From positions 1 to 7,942 of the forward strand of contig WLME01000048.1 in assembly GCA_009700365.1 (NCBI GenBank): 7,942 bases of DNA, written 5' to 3'. Position 1 is the first letter of the stretch, and each line of letters begins with the position of its first letter. Source of the DNA: Actinomycetota bacterium. Lineage in GTDB: Bacteria; Actinomycetota; Actinomycetes; Nanopelagicales; Nanopelagicaceae. This document shows positions 1 to 6,200 of the stretch, one piece after another. Under the pieces are notes generated by a model, which saw only the letters and a list, made by a program, of their open reading frames with translations, did not search any database and had not been told where the DNA came from. The position numbers were made by a program, and so were the translations under genes.

Positions 1-1535
1 AGATCCATCTCGCGTACAACCCATGTCAGCGCATCTGCCGCCTTTTTTGGGTTAGTAATGATGGGAGTGATGAGATGAGGTATTCCCTCATATGCAGTTA
101 ATTCAACTCTCTTTGGATCAATCAAAATCAAACGGACATCATCTGGCGTGGCCCGCATTAAAATTGAGGTAATCATTGCGTTAATCATTGAAGATTTACC
201 TGCACCTGTTGCGCCGGCAACTAAAAGGTGAGGCATCTTTGCCAAATTTGCGCATACAAAGTTACCTTCAACATCTTTGCCTAGGGCAACAAGCATCGGG
301 TGATGATCTAACCCGGCAACGCTGGAGCGCATGACATCGCCGAGGGCAACGATTTCTCTATCTGCATTGGGGATTTCAATTCCAACTGCGGATTTACCAG
401 GAATAGGAGAAAGAATTCGAACTTCACTGCTGGCAACTGCATAGGAAATATTCTTGGATAAAGCAGTGATTCGCTCGACCTTTACTGCATTGCCTAGTTC
501 TACTTCATAGCGCGTAACTGTTGGACCGCGCATAAATCCGGTTACTTGTGCATCAATTTCGAATTGTTTAAAAACTTCAGTTAATGAGGCAACTACTGAA
601 TCATTTACTTTGCTCTTAGCTTTCGCAGCCGGGCCTACTCTCAGCAAATCTTGTGATGGCAATTCATATTTAACATCGCTTGTAAGCAAAAGCTGCTCAG
701 GTCTACGTTCTGACTTTGGTGCTTCTTTTAGTTGCGCATCTAGAGGCTGTCGTGGAATTTCGACAGTGAACTCTTCATCAAATTCATGCTCGTCGATTTC
801 ATCATCGGTCTCTTGGTTCCAGGCAACCACGGGTGATTCGAAAGGTGGAGTATCAGATATTTCAAAATCTTCGTCATTTCGAGCAGGACGTTTGGACCAG
901 AGCCAGATTGCAATAACTTTTATGCGAATACCGATTTTCGAAAGTGGCGTTGCGGTGATGATCAGTATTCCAAAGAGGAAGATTGCAAAAAGTAGAGGGT
1001 AAGCCAACAGAGAAGTCATCAAAGCGACGAGCGGCTTTGCTATCCAATACCCCAGTAATCCCCCACCATTGCGAATCGCTGTGGCGCCAGTTGGATTGAT
1101 GGCTCCTAACGAACCGTTGAGAAGATGGGCCAATCCTGTTGCACTCACGAGAAGCGTGAGTGTGCCAACTGTAATTCTGCCCGTCACATGCTTATCGTCA
1201 GGTTTTCTAAATAAGCGAATCGCAAAGTAGAGAAGTACAAGTGGAGCACAAATGCCGATTCGGCCAAAGGCGCCATAGAAAAGTGAGTAGAGATTTCTTC
1301 CAACTAAATTATCAGCATGGAACCAGGTGCCAGCAAATGCTGCAAGAGAAAGCAGGAGGACTAGTAACGCCGCTCCATCTCGGTGATGTTCTGGGTCAAG
1401 ATCGCGTGCACCGCGCGCTATAAATCGAATTGAAGAACCAAAAATTTTAGCTAAAAACTTCCAGATGGAAGAGAGCGCCGAAGCGAAAAGGGCTAAGAAA
1501 GACTTCTTAGCTGCGCTCTTTTTCTTATTAGCCAC
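1..1535 (-). CDS. ftsK: DNA translocase FtsK/SpoIIIE family (partial, C-terminal part beyond the left edge)
   Basis: Septum-anchored ATPase that pumps double-stranded DNA and helps resolve chromosome termini at division. Reading the minus strand from GTG at 1535 gives 511 codons that stay open to the window edge. A lysine-rich N-terminus is followed by hydrophobic segments at about residues 55-72, 95-108, 122-139 and 165-197 (the last long enough for a helical hairpin). An acidic linker runs from about 221 to 257, and the translocase alpha/beta region starts near 305. Walker A GATGAGKS is at 441-448 and the Walker B strand LILID at 469-473, followed by PKRVELTAYEGIPHL, which is diagnostic of FtsK. 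The rest of the motor and the DNA-reading gamma domain lie outside the window. An in-frame TAA two codons upstream leaves GTG 1535 as the first possible start. The GTG has no Shine-Dalgarno but a TAAGAT box 7 bases before it. The gene lies 50 bases downstream of rnj. The family call is certain; whether it is the only FtsK paralogue cannot be seen. Confidence 0.96.
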   Translation of the reverse strand, partial: MANKKKSAAKKSFLALFASALSSIWKFLAKIFGSSIRFIARGARDLDPEHHRDGAALLVLLLSLAAFAGTWFHADNLVGRNLYSLFYGAFGRIGICAPLVLLYFAIRLFRKPDDKHVTGRITVGTLTLLVSATGLAHLLNGSLGAINPTGATAIRNGGGLLGYWIAKPLVALMTSLLAYPLLFAIFLFGILIITATPLSKIGIRIKVIAIWLWSKRPARNDEDFEISDTPPFESPVVAWNQETDDEIDEHEFDEEFTVEIPRQPLDAQLKEAPKSERRPEQLLLTSDVKYELPSQDLLRVGPAAKAKSKVNDSVVASLTEVFKQFEIDAQVTGFMRGPTVTRYEVELGNAVKVERITALSKNISYAVASSEVRILSPIPGKSAVGIEIPNADREIVALGDVMRSSVAGLDHHPMLVALGKDVEGNFVCANLAKMPHLLVAGATGAGKSSMINAMITSILMRATPDDVRLILIDPKRVELTAYEGIPHLITPIITNPKKAADALTWVVREMD

Positions 1536-1542
1536 ACGTTAA

Positions 1543-1548
1543 ATCTTA
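1543..1548 (-). promoter_or_regulatory. Candidate -10 box (TAAGAT) for a leaderless ftsK transcript
   Basis: Read on the minus strand, TAAGAT fits the actinobacterial TANNNT -10 pattern and ends 7 bases before the ftsK GTG. Transcription would then start at or next to the first base of the start codon. No Shine-Dalgarno sequence is present in the 50-base gap. No good -35 hexamer is visible at 16-18 bases spacing, so this rests on the -10 match and its position. Confidence 0.45.
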
Positions 1549-1585
1549 GGTGGATGGTTATTTTCGAGGGCGTAGGCGCGCCGTC

Positions 1586-3271
1586 TTACACTTCTACAAC
1601 AACGGGCACAATCATCGGACGACGTCGGTGCTTTTGACCGACCCAACTTCCGATAGTGCGACGCACAACTTGTGATAGCTGATGAGTTCCATTGACACCA
1701 TCGGCAACTGCGGAAGTGAGAGCCTTCTCTATTTGACCACGTACTTCATCAAAAAGGGCTTCGTCCTCATTAAATCCTCTGGCATGAATATCTGGCCCGG
1801 CGATTATTTTTCCGGTCTGCGATTCTATTACGACGATGACAGAGATGAAACCCTCTTCGCCAAGTATTCGGCGATCTTTCAAAGACGACTCGGTGATATC
1901 ACCAATGCTTTGTCCATCAACGTAGACAAATCCACATGGAACAGAACCGACAACTTCTGCTTCATGATTTATTAAGTCAACGACGATTCCGTTCTCAATA
2001 ATGAATGCATTTTCACGTGGAACTCCTGATTGGATCGCGATTTCTGCATTTGCTTTCAGATGTCGCCATTCACCGTGAACCGGAAGGACATACCGAGGCT
2101 TAACGATGTTGTAGCAGTAAAGAAGCTCGCCTGCAGCTGCATGGCCTGAAACATGCACCATCGCATTTGCTTTGTGTACGACCTTTGCGCCAAAACGAGT
2201 TAGTTCATTGATGACTCTAAAGACCGAATTTTCGTTACCTGGGATAAGCGATGATGCAAGAATTACTGTGTCGCCTTCACCAACGCGAATTTGGTGGTCC
2301 CCATTAGCCATGCGAGAAAGCGCTGCCATTGGTTCGCCTTGTGAACCGGTGCAAATAAGCACCACGCGATCGTCATAGTTATCGAGCTCTCGAGCGTCGA
2401 AGAGAATTCCTGATGGAACATTTAAATAACCCATATCTTCTGCAATTTTCATATTGCGCACCATCGAACGTCCAATAAATGCAACTCTTCGATTGTGTAA
2501 CGCTGCAGTATCGATAACTTGCTGAACTCTGTGCACGTGTGATGAGAAAGAGGCGACGATCACTCGACGCTTAGTGGATGCAATAACTCGATTGAGCGCC
2601 GGCATTATTTCGCGTTCGGCGGGAGTAAATCCTGGAACATCTGCATTCGTTGAGTCAACGAGGAATAGATCGACTCCTTCTTCTCCCAAGCGAGCGAAAG
2701 TTCGAAGATCTGTTATGCGCCCATCAAGCGGTAATTGATCCATTTTAAAATCACCGGTATGCAAAACAGTGCCAGCTTTCGTATGAATTGCAACTGCAAG
2801 CGCATCTGGAATCGAGTGATTGACGGCAACAAATTCAAGTTCAAATGGGCCAACATCCTCGCGGTTTCCTTCACGAACTTCTCGAGTCAGCGGCGATATT
2901 CGGTGCTCTTTACATTTAGCTGCGATTAATGCAATTGTCAGCGGAGACCCATAAACAGGTATATCTCCACGTTCACGTAGAAGATAAGGAACAGCGCCAA
3001 TGTGATCTTCGTGTCCATGTGTAAGAAAAAGTCCAACAACATCTTCAAGGCGATCACGGATATAGCTAAAGTCAGGAAGAATTAAATCAATACCAGGTTG
3101 ATTATCTTCAGGGAATAAAACTCCACAATCAACAATGAGGAGTTTTCCATTAGTCTCGTAGACAGTCATATTTCGACCAATTTCAGAGATTCCACCGAGC
3201 GCAACGATGCGCAAACCACCATCAACGAGTTTGGTTGGGGTACCTAGGTTTGGGTGTGGATGTTGAGTCAT
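1586..3271 (-). CDS. rnj: Ribonuclease J (metallo-beta-lactamase / beta-CASP family)
   Basis: Two-metal ribonuclease with endonuclease and 5'-3' exonuclease activity in mRNA decay and rRNA maturation; cytoplasmic. The 561-residue length is normal for the family. The metallo-beta-lactamase signature HGHEDH is at residues 85-90, with further metal ligands H152 (in NHSIPDA), D174 (in HTGDFKMD) and H399 (in LPVHGEWRHL). The beta-CASP insert lies about 220-360, the phosphate-pocket motif HVSGH is at 373-377, and a C-terminal domain follows from about 450. The N-terminus MTQHPHPNLGTP and the C-terminus RRRPMIVPVVVEV resemble actinobacterial RNase J as I remember it, so the ATG start is credible. 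It begins 11 bases after dapA stops and has no clear Shine-Dalgarno, so it is probably translated from the thyX-dapA-rnj message. No key residue is missing. Confidence 0.97.
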   Translation of the reverse strand: MTQHPHPNLGTPTKLVDGGLRIVALGGISEIGRNMTVYETNGKLLIVDCGVLFPEDNQPGIDLILPDFSYIRDRLEDVVGLFLTHGHEDHIGAVPYLLRERGDIPVYGSPLTIALIAAKCKEHRISPLTREVREGNREDVGPFELEFVAVNHSIPDALAVAIHTKAGTVLHTGDFKMDQLPLDGRITDLRTFARLGEEGVDLFLVDSTNADVPGFTPAEREIMPALNRVIASTKRRVIVASFSSHVHRVQQVIDTAALHNRRVAFIGRSMVRNMKIAEDMGYLNVPSGILFDARELDNYDDRVVLICTGSQGEPMAALSRMANGDHQIRVGEGDTVILASSLIPGNENSVFRVINELTRFGAKVVHKANAMVHVSGHAAAGELLYCYNIVKPRYVLPVHGEWRHLKANAEIAIQSGVPRENAFIIENGIVVDLINHEAEVVGSVPCGFVYVDGQSIGDITESSLKDRRILGEEGFISVIVVIESQTGKIIAGPDIHARGFNEDEALFDEVRGQIEKALTSAVADGVNGTHQLSQVVRRTIGSWVGQKHRRRPMIVPVVVEV

Positions 3272-3282
3272 AAAGTATTGCG

Positions 3283-4179
3283 TTAATTCTTTAGTGTGAC
3301 GCCACCAGCAGTGAGATCTTTACGTAATTGTTCGATCTGTGCTTCGGTTGCATCAACGAGTGGCAGACGTGTAGTTCCTCCGGGTAGCCCCATCAGAGAC
3401 ATCGCTGCCTTGGTCAAAATTGCTCCTTGCGTTCGGAATGTTCCGGTAAATACCGGAAGTAATTTTTGATGAATCTCAAGAGCCTGCGTTGCATTACCTG
3501 CAAACCATGCATCGAGCATCGCCTTTAATTGAAGCCCAACTGTGTGCCCGCACACCGACACGAATCCCACTGCTCCGACCGAGAGGAAAGGTAAATTCAG
3601 AATGTCATCGCCTGAATAGACGGGGATTCCACAACGCTTAATTACCCAGGAAGTAGCGGCAATATTTCCTTTCGCATCCTTGAGGGCAACAATGTTTTCG
3701 ACTGATTCAAAAAGCTTCACGATTGTGTCGGATTCAATTTCCACACCTGTTCGGCCTGGAATGTCATACATCATGATCGGCAAATCTGTTGCAGCAGCGA
3801 CTGCGCGGAAGTGTGCTTCGATTCCGGCCTGTGGAGGTTTGTTGTAGTAGGGAGTGACAACCAAAAGGCCATCTGCTCCTGCATCCTGAGAGCGTTTAGC
3901 TTGTTCTACCGTGTAGGAAGTTTCATTATCCCCTGCGCCAGAGAGAACCTGAATTTTGGGACCGACTACCTTCTTTACTACTTTAATGATTTCAAGTTTC
4001 TCAGATGATTTTGTTGTCGGAGCTTCACCAGTGGTTCCATTAACGGCGATTCCGTCATGGCCATTATCTACAAGATGTTGCGCAAGCTTTTCGACGCCAT
4101 TCCAGTCGATTGAGCCATCTTGATTAAATGGGGTCACCATTGCGGTGATCAACCGACCAAAAGGTGCTTGCGTACTCAT
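3283..4179 (-). CDS. dapA: 4-hydroxy-tetrahydrodipicolinate synthase (DapA)
   Basis: Condenses pyruvate with aspartate semialdehyde to make 4-hydroxy-tetrahydrodipicolinate, the committed step of the diaminopimelate/lysine pathway; a cytoplasmic TIM barrel. The 298-residue length is typical. The GTTGE motif is at residues 48-52. The Schiff-base lysine is K167 in NIVALKDAKGN, and the proton-relay tyrosines fit Y112 (in TPYYNKP) and Y138 (in YDIPGRTG), with the carboxylate-binding arginine at R143. These identify a DapA rather than another member of the aldolase superfamily such as NanA. An in-frame TAA four codons upstream of ATG 4179 fixes the start region. The gene lies 16 bases after thyX and 11 bases before rnj. 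There is no Shine-Dalgarno; a TAAGAT box sits 6 bases before the ATG, so it may have its own leaderless transcript as well as read-through from thyX. Confidence 0.97.
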   Translation of the reverse strand: MSTQAPFGRLITAMVTPFNQDGSIDWNGVEKLAQHLVDNGHDGIAVNGTTGEAPTTKSSEKLEIIKVVKKVVGPKIQVLSGAGDNETSYTVEQAKRSQDAGADGLLVVTPYYNKPPQAGIEAHFRAVAAATDLPIMMYDIPGRTGVEIESDTIVKLFESVENIVALKDAKGNIAATSWVIKRCGIPVYSGDDILNLPFLSVGAVGFVSVCGHTVGLQLKAMLDAWFAGNATQALEIHQKLLPVFTGTFRTQGAILTKAAMSLMGLPGGTTRLPLVDATEAQIEQLRKDLTAGGVTLKN

Positions 4180-4185
4180 TAGGTC

Positions 4186-4191
4186 ATCTTA
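4186..4191 (-). promoter_or_regulatory. Candidate -10 box (TAAGAT) for a leaderless dapA transcript
   Basis: On the minus strand TAAGAT matches TANNNT and ends 6 bases before the dapA ATG. It is the same hexamer, at nearly the same distance, as found before ftsK. It sits in the 16-base thyX-dapA gap, which has no Shine-Dalgarno. No convincing -35 is visible, and the -35 region would fall inside thyX. Confidence 0.42.
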
Positions 4192-4195
4192 TCGC

Positions 4196-4915
4196 TTAAG
4201 GCGCGATACGACCAGATTTTTCAAAGGCCCCGTATGTAAGCGGCATCAATTTCGCGAATTCTGCTTCCATTTTTTCGGCAACCATCTCAATTTCGCGTTG
4301 AGGGTAGCTGGGAAAGTGAGAACCTTCACGTGCTGTGCGAAGTGAAAGGAAATTCATTAATGCACGAGCATTCATGGTTACATACATAGAAGAATATGTA
4401 GCCACCGGTAAAACAGCGCGAGCTACTTCGCGCGCGACTCCGGCTTCGAGCATCTTTTGATAAGAGTCATATGCAACTACATATGCATCCTTCATGGCTT
4501 TCACGGTTATCTCGAATTGTTCTGGCGTTCCGTCAACAAATGTATAGGCACCTGTTTTGCCCACCTGAACTAATTTGCGCTCTTTCGCTGGGATGTAAAA
4601 GACTGGCTTGAGTTCGCGGTAACGCCCTGATTCCTCGTTGTAAGACGCAATGCGGTGGCGCATAAATTCGCGGAAGACGAAGATTGGTGCCGAAATAAAG
4701 AATGTCATAGATGTATGTTCGAAAGGAGATCCATGGCGTTCTCGAGCAAGGTAATTAATCAAACCGGCAGAGCGTGAAGGGTCTTCACCGATCTCATCCA
4801 TAGATTGTTCGCCAGCGGTAGAAACACGTGCTGCCCAAATTACATCTGCATCGCTTGCGCTTGCCTTGATGAGTTCTACCGACACATCGTCTCTAAAAAT
4901 TATGGTCTCAGACAT
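4196..4915 (-). CDS. thyX: Flavin-dependent thymidylate synthase (ThyX)
   Basis: Methylates dUMP to dTMP using methylenetetrahydrofolate, FAD and NADPH; unrelated in fold to ThyA. The 239 residues match the family. The ThyX signature RHR-(7)-S is intact: R86-H87-R88 followed by S96, within RHRIASYNEESGRY (86-99). The dUMP-binding C-terminal element NARALMNFLSLR is at 182-193, and the HGSPFEH segment at 61-67 is also characteristic. ATG 4915 is supported by an AAGGTG Shine-Dalgarno 5 bases upstream and by an in-frame TAA four codons upstream. It appears to be the first gene of the thyX-dapA-rnj-ftsK run and is divergent from azlC across 60 bases. A G-rich run (GGGTGGAGGGGGG on its own strand) lies in its upstream region. 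Confidence 0.97.
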   Translation of the reverse strand: MSETIIFRDDVSVELIKASASDADVIWAARVSTAGEQSMDEIGEDPSRSAGLINYLARERHGSPFEHTSMTFFISAPIFVFREFMRHRIASYNEESGRYRELKPVFYIPAKERKLVQVGKTGAYTFVDGTPEQFEITVKAMKDAYVVAYDSYQKMLEAGVAREVARAVLPVATYSSMYVTMNARALMNFLSLRTAREGSHFPSYPQREIEMVAEKMEAEFAKLMPLTYGAFEKSGRIAP

Positions 4916-4975
4916 GTTCGCACCTTATCTTTCAACCCCCCTCCACCCTTTGGATATCTAGGGCACAATAACCGC
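4916..4975. promoter_or_regulatory. Divergent thyX/azlC intergenic region
   Basis: These 60 bases must carry the promoters of both thyX (minus) and azlC (plus). For azlC, CACAAT at 4964-4969 ends 6 bases before GTG 4976, and no Shine-Dalgarno is present, which is compatible with a leaderless start. On the other strand the same bases read TATTGT (4965-4970), a TANNNT match that could serve thyX with a leader of roughly 43 bases; TAGATA (4955-4960) is an alternative. A C-run on the plus strand (4936-4948) forms a G-run in the thyX leader. GATATC at 4953-4958 is a short palindrome. The region's role is firm; the individual boxes are tentative. Confidence 0.5.
4921..4926 (-). promoter_or_regulatory. 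Shine-Dalgarno site of thyX
   Basis: AAGGTG on the minus strand, 5 bases before ATG 4915. Together with the in-frame TAA at 4925-4927, it settles the thyX start. Confidence 0.75.
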
Positions 4976-5638
4976 GTGTCCAGAGTTGTATCCGCCACTT
5001 TCAGGGATTCCCTGAGCGTCTCCCTGACCGTTGGGGCTTACGGCGTAGCTTTTGGTGCCGCAGCGGTCGCCAATGGATTTTCTGTTATTCAAAGTTGTTT
5101 TCTTTCATTGCTTACTTTCTCTGGTGCATCTCAATTTGCCGTCGTCGGAGTTATTGGCGCTGGTGGAACTTCCATAAGTGCAATTACAACCGCATCGCTT
5201 CTTGGACTTCGAAATGCACTCTACGGAGTCATCATGGCTCCCCGACTACAAGTACATGGCATAAAAAGAGCCATCGCTGCCCACATAACAATTGATGAAT
5301 CAACCGGTGTCGCGTTAGGGCAGGAAGTACGTGGCGCAGATCAGATGCGAAAAGGTTTTTGGTACACCGGTATCGGTGTATTTATATTCTGGAACTTATT
5401 CACGCTTGCAGGCGCACTCGGAGCACAAGCAATGGGCGACATTCGTGCATTTGGCTTGGATTCAGCAGTACCGGCAGCATTTCTAGGTCTTGTATGGCCA
5501 AGATTGAAGAAAAATTCCGATCGCGCATTAGCCGTTGGCTGTGCACTTTTTGCAATTGCTATGACACCAATTTTGCCAGCGGGATTGCCAATTATCGCTA
5601 CTGCATTTATCGCGATTGCAGTTGGGCTAAGAAAATGA
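4976..5638 (+). CDS. azlC: AzlC family branched-chain amino acid exporter, large subunit
   Basis: Predicted large membrane subunit of the two-component AzlCD (BrnFE-type) exporter, which expels branched-chain amino acids and, in Corynebacterium, methionine. From GTG 4976 the product has 220 residues, close to the family length. AzlC hallmarks are FSGASQFA (48-55), LLGLRNALYGV (75-85), HITIDEST (103-110) and GLDSAVPAAFLGLVWPRL (160-177). Hydrophobic segments lie about 13-32, 38-62, 66-85, 130-150, 185-200 and 203-217. The frame is open further upstream to an ATG at 4805, but that extension is antisense to thyX, cysteine-rich and unlike AzlC, so GTG 4976 is preferred. It overlaps azlD by ATGA. 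The plus orientation interrupts an otherwise minus-strand cluster. The substrate is inferred from the family only. Confidence 0.9.
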   Translation: MSRVVSATFRDSLSVSLTVGAYGVAFGAAAVANGFSVIQSCFLSLLTFSGASQFAVVGVIGAGGTSISAITTASLLGLRNALYGVIMAPRLQVHGIKRAIAAHITIDESTGVALGQEVRGADQMRKGFWYTGIGVFIFWNLFTLAGALGAQAMGDIRAFGLDSAVPAAFLGLVWPRLKKNSDRALAVGCALFAIAMTPILPAGLPIIATAFIAIAVGLRK

Positions 5639-5943
5639 ACGCTTACTGGATTGCCACAATCGGGACAAGCGTGATTGCTTTCCTCTTGAAATATTCCGGG
5701 CACTCGGTTCCCGAAAAATGGTTATCGCATCCCAGAATTCAACGGGTTAACACTTTGATTCCAATAGCGCTATTGAGCGCCCTAGTTGCAGTGCAAAGTT
5801 TCTCTGAAAAATCTGCACTGATGATTGATCAACGACTGGTTGGTCTGTCTGTGGCAATGCTTGCTCTGATGCTCAAGGCACCTTTTCCAGTTGTCGTTCT
5901 GTCTGCAGCTCTGTCATCAGCTGCCGTATATAACTGGCTTTAG
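5635..5943 (+). CDS. azlD: AzlD family branched-chain amino acid exporter, small subunit
   Basis: Small membrane partner of AzlC; both are needed for export in characterised systems. The 102-residue product is the usual size and carries hydrophobic segments at about 3-20, 38-55, 66-81 and 85-101. The second segment, TLIPIALLSALVAVQS (40-55), and the KAPFPVVVLSAALSSA stretch (81-96) are AzlD-like. Its ATG overlaps the azlC TGA in an ATGA arrangement, so translation is probably coupled; there is no strong Shine-Dalgarno upstream. Its TAG stop (5941-5943) overlaps the stop of the convergent redoxin gene. The identity rests on size, topology and the azlC pairing more than on a unique catalytic motif. 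Confidence 0.85.
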   Translation: MNAYWIATIGTSVIAFLLKYSGHSVPEKWLSHPRIQRVNTLIPIALLSALVAVQSFSEKSALMIDQRLVGLSVAMLALMLKAPFPVVVLSAALSSAAVYNWL

Positions 5944-6197
5944 ATAATTCCAAGTGAAGTAAGTTTTGCCTTGAGATCGTTATCTGAAGGCTCTGTTAAG
6001 TGCGAGCCATCAGAGAAGACAATGACTGGAATCGACTTCGCTCCCCCATTGATCTCTTGCACCTTTGCAGCAGCTGATTCGTCAGCCTCGACATCGATGT
6101 GATTAACCTGAACATCGAGCTCTTCAAAAAGGCGCTTTGAGCGACGGCAATCTCCGCACCAGTCGGCGCCATACATTGTGATATCTGCGTGTGCCAT
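5940..6197 (-). CDS. Glutaredoxin-like / mycoredoxin-type thiol-disulfide protein
   Basis: Small cytoplasmic thioredoxin-fold protein of 85 residues. The active site is WCGDC with cysteines at 14 and 17, preceded by the first beta strand (ITMYGAD). The cis-proline loop KSIPVIVF places the cis-proline at P57, and an EPS motif follows at 69-71. The CxxC form and the short length fit the mycoredoxin/NrdH-redoxin group used by actinobacteria with mycothiol or thioredoxin reductase, but the CGDC dipeptide alone does not say which reductant or target it has. A strong GGAGGG Shine-Dalgarno lies 7 bases before ATG 6197, inside the last codons of dapB, and the dapB TAA is in the same frame two codons upstream. 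It starts 3 bases after dapB and is very probably co-transcribed with it. An NrdH role is not supported, as no ribonucleotide reductase gene is present here. Confidence 0.85.
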   Translation of the reverse strand: MAHADITMYGADWCGDCRRSKRLFEELDVQVNHIDVEADESAAAKVQEINGGAKSIPVIVFSDGSHLTEPSDNDLKAKLTSLGII

Positions 6198-6200
6198 GAG

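Noticed and set aside
610..1002. Plus-strand serine-rich open frame of 130 codons
   Set aside because: It is the antisense shadow of the ftsK linker and early motor region; the low-complexity serine composition comes from the reverse complement of acidic codons.
1571..1584. Possible hairpin terminator after rnj (GGCG/CGCC)
   Set aside because: The stem is only about 4 base pairs and is not followed by a T-run, so it is not a credible intrinsic terminator.
4180..4195. Lysine riboswitch or attenuator before dapA
   Set aside because: The gap to thyX is only 16 bases, far too short for a riboswitch, and no structured leader is visible.
4805..4975. N-terminal extension of AzlC starting at ATG 4805
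   Set aside because: It would be antisense to thyX, is cysteine-rich and lacks AzlC similarity. The family length and first membrane segment fit GTG 4976 better.
5341..5703. Minus-strand open frame of 120 codons across azlC/azlD
   Set aside because: It is antisense to the well-supported AzlC protein and its translation shows no recognisable domain or start signal.
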